Of a DNA stretch of 64,000 nt, positions 23,235 through 32,061 are shown one piece after another. The first letter of the stretch is position 1; each line of letters opens with the position of its first letter. Source of the stretch: Limisoma sp963601185. Lineage in GTDB: Bacteria; Bacteroidota; Bacteroidia; Bacteroidales; Muribaculaceae. The position numbers and the translations under genes were made by a program. The stretch is taken from contig CAVCEE010000001.1 of assembly GCA_963601185.1 (NCBI GenBank), forward strand, positions 294,008 through 358,007, given 5' to 3'. The notes beneath the pieces are model-generated. The model was not told the origin of the DNA and searched no databases. It was given only the letters and a program-made list of their open reading frames with translations.

Positions 23235-25625
23235 TCAGGGGAAGGGTTGGAAGCCAGGGTGAAACGCGATGCGATATCGCCTAAATCCCCCCCCTATTGG
23301 TGTCGTGCCGTTGAGCAGGATCATCGTGTTGGGCAACTTGTCGTTGTCGTAGATGTCCTTGATAAATGGCAACAGACGGCGGTCGAGCACGCCTACGCGC
23401 GCCACAAAGAGGGTGTGGGTGGCGGACTGCGCGATGATGTGGGTGTCGGCAACGAGTTGGATGGGGGCGCAGTCGATGAAGATGTAGTCGTAGCGGTTGC
23501 GCACTTGCTCAAGCATTGCCTCGAGGCGGCTGTGGACTAGGATTTCAGCAGGGTCGAGCGGCAGATTTCCGGCAGGCAGGAGGTCGATGTTAGCCTCGCG
23601 GTCGTGGACAATGGTTTCTGTCACGTTGTTGATTGCGCCGCTGAGAAACTGTGACACGCCTTTGCGTGGCGAGCCTATGCGCTTGCTCAGAGTGCCGCAG
23701 CGTATGTCCATATCGATGAGTAGCACCTTTTTGCCGTTGACAGCCTCTGCCGCAGCAGTGTTGATGGCTACAAACGACTTGCCGCTGCCCGGCTGCAGCG
23801 AGGTGAGGATGCACACCGGCGTGCCGGCGTGTCGGAGGAAACGTATGTTCAACTCCGTGCGGAGCATCAGGAATGCGTCGCGGAACTGTTCGGCAACGAG
23901 TGTCGGCGCTTTGTGGCTTGCCGTGCCGTAGGCTTTGGCGCGAAACCGTGATACGAGAGTCTGCTTCCGGGTCATCGGTATCTCGCCGACATAAGGGATG
24001 CCGGAGTATGCCACATCGTAGCGGTCGCGCACGTGGGTGTCGAGGAGGTTGACGAGGAAGATGATAAACAGTGGCAGGATTACCAACCCCATCACTACGG
24101 CTATTGCCAAGCCCATCCATAATGACAACGGCCGGCTACCGGAACTTTCCGCCGCGGGTGCTACCACGCGCACCGCTTCGGAGATGTTGTTGATGGCGAG
24201 CGGGTCGGTGCTGCGCTTGCCCTTGAGGTAGAGATACTGGTTGACAAGTTGCTTGTGGTCGCGCATCTGGCTGTCGAGCACGGACTGGCTGCTTGCCAAT
24301 TGGGCTATCTTTTGGTCGGTGTCGGCAAGGCGTGTCTTGATTTCGTCGCGGTCGATTTGCAGCGATTTGAGGTGGTTGTCCACCGAAGCCACGATATCGG
24401 GATAGATGGCTTTGATTTGCTTGTCGGCGTCGATGTATGCCTTATTGGATGTGCCGCCGTTGATGCGAAGGTTGTTGCGCTTGGCAACAAGGGCGTTGTA
24501 GTCGGCAATGGTCTTTTCCACTCTGCTGCTGCCAATAACGCTCGTGGCGGCAGCGATGGCATCGCCGTTGTTGTGGTCGGCTGCCAGTTGGCTGGCGGCG
24601 GCTCGTGTGGCTTCAATCTGCGTTTCCACCTCGTTGAGCCGGTAGGCATCGTCGGCACGCTGTTTCACGAGTTCTTGGTAGGAGAGTGCGATGCTGGCGG
24701 TGTTGCTGCTTTCCTGCTGTTGTTCAATCTCTTTTTCCTTTGCCTCGAGTGCTTCGGTGTAGACCGCAAGGCGGCTCTCCACGGCGTTGACAAACTTGGA
24801 TGCGTCGTTGTCGTTCCATCCGCGCCAAATCTGGTCGTAGACCACTGGAATCTGGTTGAGGATGTCGTCGGCACGCTTGACGGAGATGTCGGGATAGGTG
24901 CAGGTGAGCACGTCGGTGAATTTTGCCGTCTGTTTCACGGCGAGGAGTTTGCTCAATGCGCTGGCAACGGTTTTTACTGACGTGTGTGTCACCTCGATGG
25001 TGCTGCCGTCGTAGTCCCGGAGGTTGTCGGCGGCGATGATGCGCAGCGGTCCGGCTTTCACGGTGTGGTTGCCGCCGATGGCAATTGGCTTTCCGCCGAC
25101 TGTCACTTCCTCGCCGTCGATGGTGAGTTTCTTTATTTCTACCGACTTGCAGCCAGGGAGGATGCTGATTGTTGCCTTGATTACGGCGTCGCTGCCGATG
25201 CTGTCAACAGCCACGGCAAACGGCTCGCTGCCGTAGAGGTCGACGCGCTTGCCGAAGGCGTGGACTTCGCTTTGCGACACATTGAGCCCGAGGTTCTTCA
25301 CTATCCGCTCGCAGAACACCTGCGACCTTACCATATGGATGCCGTTGTCGAGTTGCAGACCAGTGGTGAACGGCTTGATGGCATACGGGTCGTCGCCGAA
25401 CCGCTGGTTGGTGAACACGTTGGCGTCGATGTATTTCATCGCAAACATCGACTGCCGTACCTGTGGAACCACGCGGTAGTAGTCCCATACGGCTACAGCA
25501 ATCACGCCAAGAACCACAAACAGAATGGCATAGCCGTAGAAGCGGCGCATCCAGTGCAGATAAGTGCGGATGGATAGGGCGCTTCGTCGCACCAGGATGT
25601 TGGGACTTGCCTCGGCTTGGGTCAT
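23235..25625 (-). CDS. Wzc-type chain-length protein fused to BY-kinase, copy 1
   Basis: A 796-residue inner-membrane protein. Membrane segments lie near 30-50 and 505-530, flanking a periplasmic Wzz-like region with a long coiled coil (about 265-470). The cytoplasmic C-terminus is a bacterial tyrosine kinase: Walker A QPGSGKSFVAIN, Walker A' VLLIDMDIR, Walker B YIFIDCAP. It should regulate polysaccharide polymerisation and export with the Wza-like protein encoded 16 nt upstream. Unlike copy 2 it lacks a Tyr-rich tail. Its last codons follow a run of eight G, and a one-base change would replace the terminal 16 residues. Confidence 0.9.
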   Translation of the reverse strand: MTQAEASPNILVRRSALSIRTYLHWMRRFYGYAILFVVLGVIAVAVWDYYRVVPQVRQSMFAMKYIDANVFTNQRFGDDPYAIKPFTTGLQLDNGIHMVRSQVFCERIVKNLGLNVSQSEVHAFGKRVDLYGSEPFAVAVDSIGSDAVIKATISILPGCKSVEIKKLTIDGEEVTVGGKPIAIGGNHTVKAGPLRIIAADNLRDYDGSTIEVTHTSVKTVASALSKLLAVKQTAKFTDVLTCTYPDISVKRADDILNQIPVVYDQIWRGWNDNDASKFVNAVESRLAVYTEALEAKEKEIEQQQESSNTASIALSYQELVKQRADDAYRLNEVETQIEATRAAASQLAADHNNGDAIAAATSVIGSSRVEKTIADYNALVAKRNNLRINGGTSNKAYIDADKQIKAIYPDIVASVDNHLKSLQIDRDEIKTRLADTDQKIAQLASSQSVLDSQMRDHKQLVNQYLYLKGKRSTDPLAINNISEAVRVVAPAAESSGSRPLSLWMGLAIAVVMGLVILPLFIIFLVNLLDTHVRDRYDVAYSGIPYVGEIPMTRKQTLVSRFRAKAYGTASHKAPTLVAEQFRDAFLMLRTELNIRFLRHAGTPVCILTSLQPGSGKSFVAINTAAAEAVNGKKVLLIDMDIRCGTLSKRIGSPRKGVSQFLSGAINNVTETIVHDREANIDLLPAGNLPLDPAEILVHSRLEAMLEQVRNRYDYIFIDCAPIQLVADTHIIAQSATHTLFVARVGVLDRRLLPFIKDIYDNDKLPNTMILLNGTTPIGGGFRRYRIAFHPGFQPFP

Positions 25626-25641
25626 AGGGCGTTGCGAGGAT

Positions 25642-26448
25642 TTAATCGTTCTTTAGGATGTTGACGAGCAACACGCCGATTGACGTGAGTAGCGAACTGA
25701 GAGATATCCATAGGGATACCGATTTCATCGAGTTCTGGTTGATGGTCGACTGTCCGGCGCGCACGCTGTTGGGCTGCACGTAAATCACGTCGTTCTGTTT
25801 CAGATAGTAGGCTGGTGACTTGAAGATTTCCGCGGAGCGGAGGTCGAGTTGGTACGACTTGCGCTGGCCGTTCTCCACGCGGATTACAAACACCTTGTCG
25901 CGCTCGCCGAAGATGGTGAGGTCGTGCGCCATAGCGATGGCCTCAAGCACGGTCACTTTGTCGGTGTTGATGGTGTAGGTGCCGGGACTGTTGACTTCGC
26001 CGAGAATCGACACCTTGAAGTTCATAAACTCCACGGTAACCAGCCCGTCCTTGAGCAACTGCTTGTCGCTCAGTTGGCTGGATATTTCTCTTTGCAACTC
26101 CCATCGGCTGAGTCCTGCGGCTTTGATTTTGCCGAGTATAGGGAAGTCGATATATCCCTCGTTGTCCACCACATAGCCGAGCAGATAGTTGCTTGAGGTC
26201 TTCATATCGGAGCCGGCTTGGGTGGCTTGCATAGGGAGGTTGAAGATTTTCGACACCGAAGGGTCGCTGCTCGACACGATGATAGAGAGCATATCCTTAG
26301 GCTCGATGCGGATTACCTGCGCATTCTCGATGTTCTCGGGGATGCCGATGTTGGCATCTTGCAAGTAAACTACCTTTTCTGACGTTTTGCATGAAGCAAC
26401 AAAAAGCATTATCCCTATCAGTAGTAGTGTCTGTATTTTGGTATACAT
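25642..26448 (-). CDS. Wza-type polysaccharide export lipoprotein, copy 1
   Basis: A 268-residue lipoprotein (MYTKIQTLLLIGIMLFVASC, lipidated Cys20). The poly-export domain at about 45-130 includes RIEPKDMLSIIVSSSDPSVS and GYIDFPILGKIKAAG. An SLBB-type domain follows (VSILGEVNSPGTYTI). A C-terminal hydrophobic segment (about 240-265) would cross the outer membrane. It should form the export channel matching the downstream Wzc-like kinase. Sequence further upstream is in frame but lacks a signal, so the start is set at the lipoprotein signal. It is closely similar in layout to the second copy at 31 kb. Confidence 0.9.
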   Translation of the reverse strand: MYTKIQTLLLIGIMLFVASCKTSEKVVYLQDANIGIPENIENAQVIRIEPKDMLSIIVSSSDPSVSKIFNLPMQATQAGSDMKTSSNYLLGYVVDNEGYIDFPILGKIKAAGLSRWELQREISSQLSDKQLLKDGLVTVEFMNFKVSILGEVNSPGTYTINTDKVTVLEAIAMAHDLTIFGERDKVFVIRVENGQRKSYQLDLRSAEIFKSPAYYLKQNDVIYVQPNSVRAGQSTINQNSMKSVSLWISLSSLLTSIGVLLVNILKND

Positions 26449-26514
26449 AGTCGTTCTTGGCGTTTTGTTTGCGTTGTGATGGGTAGATATACCCGCATAA
26501 TTACACATATTGTG

Positions 26515-26522
26515 CAAAAATA
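26515..26522 (-). promoter_or_regulatory. TAnnTTTG promoter box for the wza/wzc copy-1 pair
   Basis: Reads TATTTTTG leftward in the 222-nt gap upstream of the copy-1 Wza gene, 66 nt before its start. The -33 region has only a partial match (TTTC). It suggests the copy-1 pair can be expressed independently. Nothing else was recognised in this gap. Confidence 0.5.
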
Positions 26523-26670
26523 CCAATAATTGCAATATCCCGGAAATTATCAAGCCAAAATTTTTGCAAGAAAAGGACGGAGTCGGGGGCTGCCAGTACT
26601 GGCTGTGGCTCTGATGGTGTGGGCGGCGCTCTGGTTTTGATGTTTGTTACTTTGTAGAGGACTTTTGCTT

Positions 26671-27663
26671 CTATTCGGTTTCGAAGGTGATGCAGTCGGG
26701 GCGGGGGTGGAGAAACTCGAACTCGAGGGTGCGAGCGAGACCTTTGCGGAGGGTGAAAGGCGGAACGAAGCCGGTGTGCTGCATCTTGGTGGCATCGTAT
26801 TCGGTGGAGGCGCAAAATTTCTTTACTCGCACTGAACTGATGGCGAGTTTGCGGCGCGTCGCCCATGCCACGAGGTCGAGTAGATAGCCTCCTGCCATGC
26901 CGAGAGCGTAAGGCACACGGATGGCTGGCAGATGCTTGCCGAGTACGGTCTCGACGTGGTTGACGAGTCCGTTCATGTCGAAGTCGGGCTTGTCGACGTA
27001 GTTGTACACGTTGTAGCCCGAAGGGTAGTTGTCGATGAGGAACTTGGCAAACGCCACCACGTTGCCGACGTATGCCATCGACTTGTAGTTGTTGCCTTTA
27101 CCCACCATTAGAAACTTGCCGCTCTGTATCTGGTGCAGCAGGTTGTAGACGTTGCCGCGGTTACGCTCGCCGAAGGTCACCGTGGGACGCACCACATTGA
27201 TGTTCCAGTCGTTGTGGAGGGTGTGCCATTCCTGAAGCAGTTGCTCCGCTTGCCATTTGGATCGGCCGTAGTGGTTGAATGGGTCTTTGGGTGCAGCCTC
27301 GTCGGGGCAGTTCTTGTTGATGCCGTAGACTGCCACGGTGGAGAAAAACAGCAGCCGCTTCACTCCGTTGCGCTCCATAGCCTTGAGGGTGACGCGCATG
27401 CCGCCCACGTTGGTGTCGTAGTAAAGCGATGTAGGGGTCACGTCGTCGCGGTGTTGCGCGGCGAGGAGAATCACGAGGTCAGTGCCGGCGAGAGCGGCGT
27501 CCATCTGCTGCTGGTCGCACACGTCGCCAATTGTGGTTATATCTTTGAAAAAATGGCTTTCTCGGAGGTCTACGATGCTGAATTCATAGCCGGGAAACTG
27601 CTTGAAATAGTCGATTATGCGTGTCCCGATAAATCCGCTGCCTCCAAGGATGGTTATCTTCAT
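26671..27663 (-). CDS. NAD-dependent sugar epimerase/dehydratase
   Basis: A 330-residue extended short-chain dehydrogenase. The Rossmann motif GGSGFIGTRI is at residues 6-15 and the catalytic YGRSK (YxxxK) motif at about 147-151, preceded by LLFFSTVAVYG. The family includes nucleotide-sugar epimerases, reductases and dehydratases; the substrate cannot be fixed. Its ATG overlaps the stop of the CpsB-like phosphatase gene (ATGA), so it is co-translated with the polysaccharide export genes and probably supplies a sugar for the same polymer. The longer in-frame upstream sequence lies within the phosphatase gene and is rejected. Confidence 0.88.
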   Translation of the reverse strand: MKITILGGSGFIGTRIIDYFKQFPGYEFSIVDLRESHFFKDITTIGDVCDQQQMDAALAGTDLVILLAAQHRDDVTPTSLYYDTNVGGMRVTLKAMERNGVKRLLFFSTVAVYGINKNCPDEAAPKDPFNHYGRSKWQAEQLLQEWHTLHNDWNINVVRPTVTFGERNRGNVYNLLHQIQSGKFLMVGKGNNYKSMAYVGNVVAFAKFLIDNYPSGYNVYNYVDKPDFDMNGLVNHVETVLGKHLPAIRVPYALGMAGGYLLDLVAWATRRKLAISSVRVKKFCASTEYDATKMQHTGFVPPFTLRKGLARTLEFEFLHPRPDCITFETE

Positions 27664-28376
27664 AGGTTTTCGAGATGATTTGGTATCTGGCGCATACGGT
27701 CGATTGTCTTCTTCGACAATGGCGTGCTTACTGTGTGTTGGTAAAACGGCAGGTTGTGGATGTCGCTGCCCATAAGGTTGTAGTAGCCTTTTTGGAGAAG
27801 CCATTCGGCTTTCTCTTTGGTGGCAGGGCTATAGGATCCGGCTATAGAACCGAGGTTGAGTTGAAAGATAATGCCCAACTCCTTCAGTTCGTCGTAGTCG
27901 CTCGGTTCCATATACTTGTAGCGCTCGGGATGGGCGAGGATGGGGCAGAAGCCGCTGTTGAGCATCTCGCCGATGAGTCCCTGCATCTCCATTGGCGGAC
28001 GGAAATAACTCGTCTCGATGAGTGGATGGTTGCCGTTGAGCAGAAGGATGTCGCGCGCCTCCCAACGCTGGTTGAAGAGGCTGTCCATCATGTTTTCCGC
28101 AGCCTGATTGAGCACGATGCCACCGGTGTAGGCAGCCTCGAACTCCCCAAACCGCTGCTTCAAGTCGGCAGTGCGGTTGGGCACGTCCTCCATAATGTGG
28201 GGCGTAAGCCAGATTTCGGCAACGCCCGCCTGTTGCATAAAGTCCAGTGCCTCAAGGCTACTCTCGGCAGTCTCGAAGCCGTCGTCCACACCCGGCAGGA
28301 GGTGGCTGTGGTGGTCGGTGAAGCCCTGCAGCAGTCCGCTGTCGAGCATTGATATTTTACGCGAGAAAATAGACAT
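27660..28376 (-). CDS. CpsB/YwqE-type tyrosine-protein phosphatase (PHP fold)
   Basis: A 238-residue PHP-family phosphatase. The metal-binding start DHHSHLLPGVDDG, the motif IWLTPHIMED, and later PILAHPERYKYME and GSDIHNLP supply the His/Asp ligands. It should dephosphorylate the Tyr-rich tail of the kinase encoded immediately upstream and so cycle polysaccharide export. Its start overlaps the kinase stop (TAATG) and its stop overlaps the epimerase start, giving tight translational coupling. Confidence 0.92.
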   Translation of the reverse strand: MSIFSRKISMLDSGLLQGFTDHHSHLLPGVDDGFETAESSLEALDFMQQAGVAEIWLTPHIMEDVPNRTADLKQRFGEFEAAYTGGIVLNQAAENMMDSLFNQRWEARDILLLNGNHPLIETSYFRPPMEMQGLIGEMLNSGFCPILAHPERYKYMEPSDYDELKELGIIFQLNLGSIAGSYSPATKEKAEWLLQKGYYNLMGSDIHNLPFYQHTVSTPLSKKTIDRMRQIPNHLENL

Positions 28377-30826
28377 TATTTGTTGTCCTTTCCGTTGCCA
28401 TATCCATAACCGTAGCCATAGCCGTAACCGTAGCCATAGTGACCGTAACTGCCGTTGTCGGTGCTTCCGTTGAGGAGGATACACATATTAGGCAGACGGT
28501 TTCCCTTGTACACGTTGTCGATTTCCGGCAATATACGGCGGTCCATCAATCCGGCACGTATCACGAAGATTGAGCGGTTTGCGTATTGCGAAATCAGGGT
28601 GGCATCGGTTACCTGTGCGATTGGCGGACAGTCGATAAATATGTATTTGTAACGTTTTCTCAGATCGTCAAACAGCAGTGACAAGCGGTCGCTGAGCAGC
28701 AACTCGGCTGGGTTTGGCGGCATTGTCCCGACAGGGATTGTGTCGAACTGAAGGTTGTTGGCGGCAGCCGGTATGATGATGCTGTCCACGTCAGCCTGGC
28801 CGTTGAGGTAGGTGCTGATGCCCATGCGCGGACTGTTAACGCTCTTCGACAGAGTGCCTTTGCGGAGGTCGAGGTCGATGACGAGTACGTCGTTGCCCTT
28901 CAGTGCCATCACGGTGGCAATGTTGATGGTGGTGAACGTCTTGCCGCTGCCTGGGTTGAGCGACGTGATGAGTATCGTTTCCGAGTACTTGCTGCCGATC
29001 ATAAAGTCGAGGTTGGTGCGCACCACGCGGAATGCCTCGTTGATGACGTTTCGGTTATGGCTCTCAACCACAACTCTCGACGGTTGCGACTCGTCGTTGC
29101 GCGGACCGCGTATGCGGTCGATGAATGAACGCTTCTTTGAGCCGTCGGTCAGCGGAATGTCGCCGAGGATAGGTGCGGAAAGGCTCTCGATGTCCTTGCG
29201 GCTGCGGATGGTGGTGTTGAGCGCATTGTCGGCAAACATAATGCCGAACGGAATTGCAATGCCCAGCAGTAAAGCCACTGCCATAATGATGGCCTTGTGG
29301 GGCGAGATGGGCACATTGTCGCCGGTGGCAGGCTTGAGCAGACGGGTGTTGTTGACCACGATGCTCGCCTGAAGTTCGTTCTCCTCACGTTTCTGCAGCA
29401 GATAGAGGTAGAGGTCTTCCTTGATTTTCTGCTGACGCTCGATGGAGAGAAGTTCTCTTGCCTTGCTCGGACTTGACGATATGCGGCTGTTGATTGCGCT
29501 CTCCTGAGCAGCCAAACGGTCTGCCTGGATCTTGAGGGCACTGATGTGGTTGTCGATGGAGCGGAGGATGGTGGAACGCATCATGCGTAACTGGTTGTTG
29601 AGGTCGGCAACGATAGGGTTGTTGTCGCTACTGCTGCTTGCGAGACGCTGGCGTTCAAGAAGTTTCTTGTTGTATTCGGCAATTTGCTCCTCTATGGTCT
29701 GGCTGCCCACGCCGGAGTTTGACGGCAGGAGGTCCTCCTTGCGGGAGTTGTCCACGAGGTATTCGCGGATGAAGCGAGCCACAGCCAATTGGTTGTTGGC
29801 GATGAAAGCCTGTTCGGAATATTTGCTCGACTCTTGAGTTACCTGCGCTGTCTCAACCGACATATCGAGCAGTCGGTTGGCACTCTTGAAACGCTCGATG
29901 TCGGAGTCAGCATTGCCGAGTTCGCTCTCGATAGCCACGAGGCGGTCGTTGATAAACTTGGCAGTGTTTTCGGTCGACTTGTTGGTGTAGCGTGCCCACT
30001 CTTCGTTGTAGGCGTCGAGCAGGGTGTTGAGCACGTCTTCGGCGCGCTTGGGCGACGGGTCGGTGTAGGTGAAGTTTATCACCGTGGCGAGTTTGTCGGC
30101 GAGTACGGCAACGAGCCGTGTCTGGAAATTCTTCGCCGCGAGTTCAGGGGTGAGATAGGTCACCTTGACCGGCTTCTCAAAGTTCTTGCCGTATTCCTTG
30201 GTCGCAGTTATCACGATGTTGCCCACCGGAGTGCGGAACGGCTGTCCCAGTTTTACTGTCAGAGAGGTGAAGTCCGTATCTAAGCCGTTCACCTTGAGGT
30301 CGCTCACTGTGACCTTGTTGTTGCCGGCATTTTGGGCGGTAAATGTAACCGACGACAAGTCGTCTTCGCCGATTTTAGCCGGAAGGCCCTTGTAGTCGAC
30401 GTAGATTGGGGTCTTGTCGTACCAATCGGTGACGTAGCCGATCCAGTTGGTGCTTGTGTAGGTCACGTTGAGACGCAGACGGTTGACCACGTCCTGCATC
30501 AGCAGCGGCGACTGGTAAGCCTGCAACTCGTTGTAAACGTCGATGCCCGTGCTACCGATGCCGAGGTCGGCGAAGGCTGCAATTTCGCTGATTTGCGCCT
30601 TGCCCGAACTGTCGCTGCGGAGCATCACGCTCGCTGTGCGCTGGTAGATGCGTTGCGACCGCTGTGCTATGAAGATGCCAACGGCGAGGCACACGACTAT
30701 CGACACGGCAAACATGCGCTTGTGGCACAGAGCCCATCCTATGAGGTCGCTGATTTGAAAATCGCTTTTCTGCTCTTCCGCCTCAGCGGTGTTTGTGTTG
30801 TTTATCTTGATGTTTTCTTCCTCCAT
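28376..30826 (-). CDS. Wzc-type chain-length protein fused to BY-kinase, copy 2, with Tyr-Gly tail
   Basis: An 816-residue protein with membrane segments near 35-55 and 520-545, a periplasmic coiled-coil region between, and a cytoplasmic kinase domain: Walker A LNPGSGKTFTTIN, A' VLVIDLDLRKG, B YIFIDCPP. The tail has eight tyrosines in Tyr-Gly dipeptides (about residues 791-810), the expected autophosphorylation cluster, encoded by imperfect 6-nt repeats at about 28393-28443. It lies downstream of a Wza-like lipoprotein gene and overlaps the phosphatase gene. It shares architecture with the copy at 23-25 kb but the two are clearly diverged. Confidence 0.93.
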   Translation of the reverse strand: MEEENIKINNTNTAEAEEQKSDFQISDLIGWALCHKRMFAVSIVVCLAVGIFIAQRSQRIYQRTASVMLRSDSSGKAQISEIAAFADLGIGSTGIDVYNELQAYQSPLLMQDVVNRLRLNVTYTSTNWIGYVTDWYDKTPIYVDYKGLPAKIGEDDLSSVTFTAQNAGNNKVTVSDLKVNGLDTDFTSLTVKLGQPFRTPVGNIVITATKEYGKNFEKPVKVTYLTPELAAKNFQTRLVAVLADKLATVINFTYTDPSPKRAEDVLNTLLDAYNEEWARYTNKSTENTAKFINDRLVAIESELGNADSDIERFKSANRLLDMSVETAQVTQESSKYSEQAFIANNQLAVARFIREYLVDNSRKEDLLPSNSGVGSQTIEEQIAEYNKKLLERQRLASSSSDNNPIVADLNNQLRMMRSTILRSIDNHISALKIQADRLAAQESAINSRISSSPSKARELLSIERQQKIKEDLYLYLLQKREENELQASIVVNNTRLLKPATGDNVPISPHKAIIMAVALLLGIAIPFGIMFADNALNTTIRSRKDIESLSAPILGDIPLTDGSKKRSFIDRIRGPRNDESQPSRVVVESHNRNVINEAFRVVRTNLDFMIGSKYSETILITSLNPGSGKTFTTINIATVMALKGNDVLVIDLDLRKGTLSKSVNSPRMGISTYLNGQADVDSIIIPAAANNLQFDTIPVGTMPPNPAELLLSDRLSLLFDDLRKRYKYIFIDCPPIAQVTDATLISQYANRSIFVIRAGLMDRRILPEIDNVYKGNRLPNMCILLNGSTDNGSYGHYGYGYGYGYGYGYGNGKDNK

Positions 30827-30877
30827 CTGTTATTGTCTTTTTGTTCAGAGTGTGGTGCGTTTCTGGTGTTGTCGTTA

Positions 30878-31672
30878 TCATTTAGCCGACACTATGAGTG
30901 TGGCAACGGTTGTCAACAATGATGCTATGGAAATCCACATTCCTATTGATTTCATACTGTTTTCGTTGAGGTTCGACTGTCCGGCGCGCACCTTGTTGGG
31001 CTGCACGTAGATCACGTCGTTCTGCTTCAGGTAGTAGGCTGGCGAGTTGAACACTTCAGCCGACTTCAAATCGAGGCGGTAGACGGTGCGCTGTCCGTTT
31101 TCCTCGCGAATCACATACACGTTGTCGCGCAGACCGTAGATGGTGAGGTCGCCAGCCATTGATATGGCTTCGAGCACTGTCACCTTGTCGCCGTCAATCT
31201 GGTACGAGCCAGGGTTCTTGACCTCGCCGAGCACCGAAATCTTGAAGTTGCTGAACTGCACGGTCACGACCATGTCCTTGAGCAGGTCGCGGCTCTTGAG
31301 TTCCGACTTGATTTTTTCCTGCACTTCCCATCGCGTCATTCCCGCTACCTTGAAGCGACCGAGCACCGGCAGGTTGATTTCGCCGCTTTCGTCAACGGCG
31401 TAGCCGAGCGACTGCTGTGTGCCGCTTTTCGTGGTGATTTCGGAGTTTGACTGGTACGACACGACCGGGAGGTTGAACATCGCCGCCAGTTCGGGGTCTT
31501 TGCAACTAACCACGATTGACAAGATGTCCTTCGGTTGTATGGTAATGCCTTTGCTTGCCGAGATGCTTACCTCCTTACTCAAATCGAGGTCCTGCAGATA
31601 AGCCACTTCCTTCGTCGAATTGCATCCGACGAGCAGCAGGCACGAAATTATCAGTATACAAAATCTTTGCAT
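30878..31672 (-). CDS. Wza-type polysaccharide export lipoprotein, copy 2
   Basis: A 264-residue lipoprotein (MQRFCILIISCLLLVGC, lipidated Cys17). The poly-export domain (IQPKDILSIVVSCKDPEL, EINLPVLGRFKVAGMTR) is followed by an SLBB-type domain (ISVLGEVKNPGSYQIDGDKV) and a C-terminal hydrophobic segment. It is the first gene of the leftward polysaccharide export operon and should form the outer-membrane channel working with the kinase downstream. Its leader is long, about 115 nt from the predicted promoter. Confidence 0.92.
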   Translation of the reverse strand: MQRFCILIISCLLLVGCNSTKEVAYLQDLDLSKEVSISASKGITIQPKDILSIVVSCKDPELAAMFNLPVVSYQSNSEITTKSGTQQSLGYAVDESGEINLPVLGRFKVAGMTRWEVQEKIKSELKSRDLLKDMVVTVQFSNFKISVLGEVKNPGSYQIDGDKVTVLEAISMAGDLTIYGLRDNVYVIREENGQRTVYRLDLKSAEVFNSPAYYLKQNDVIYVQPNKVRAGQSNLNENSMKSIGMWISIASLLTTVATLIVSAK

Positions 31673-31794
31673 ATATTGTTTTGGCGACGCTATTCGCTGT
31701 CTTTCAGTTTGTTTATGGTAAAAGGATTGGATGAAACCCTACCTTGAGTGTCTTTCAGTATAGCCTCTCTATCCCTTTACAGTATTTCAATATG

Positions 31795-31825
31795 CAAAGA
31801 TAATTGATTGGTCTGTACTGACAAA
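31795..31825 (-). promoter_or_regulatory. Promoter of the polysaccharide export operon
   Basis: Leftward, TTTG (31825-31822), a 19-nt spacer, and TATCTTTG (31802-31795): a full promoter match. The leader to the first gene is unusually long, leaving room for post-initiation control, although no recognised riboswitch is visible. Confidence 0.72.
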
Positions 31826-31846
31826 GGGTTAATGTACATTTTTTAC

Positions 31847-31910
31847 GTCGCTCCGACGGAGCGCACCCCTGCGCTGTCAGTTTCGGCGCGCTATAGCGGC
31901 ATTGTGCCTC
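31847..31910. repeat. GC-rich palindromic segment, possible degenerate intergenic repeat
   Basis: Contains the hairpin GCTCCGACGGAGC (31850-31862) followed by GCGCACCCCTGCGC and GGCGCGCTATAGCGGC. It resembles in style, but does not align well with, the composite repeats elsewhere in the window. It stands out from the A+T-rich surroundings. Confidence 0.4.
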
Positions 31911-31927
31911 TATGAGGACTCCCATTT

Positions 31928-31991
31928 GCGCGAATTATTTCTCGGATTTGGATATTTTAGCGCGAATTATTTCTCGGATTTCAATATTTTC
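31928..31991. repeat. Two tandem copies of a 32-nt repeat
   Basis: Units at 31928-31959 and 31960-31991 share the first 22 nt (GCGCGAATTATTTCTCGGAT then TT) and differ at three later positions. They lie 127 nt beyond the stop of the DUF4143 ATPase gene. No coding function is apparent. The 32-33-nt period matches the tandem repeats upstream of the second DUF4143 gene. Confidence 0.85.
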
Positions 31992-32061
31992 ATCACGTTA
32001 ATACTTGGCAATCAGACGCTTGCAAAAATACGTAAATTGAGGGCAATTATTAGCCTATTTC

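Noticed and set aside
23235..31672. Phase-variable capsule locus of the Bacteroides invertible-promoter type
   Set aside because: No inverted repeats flank the promoter and no invertase or upxY/upxZ gene is present.
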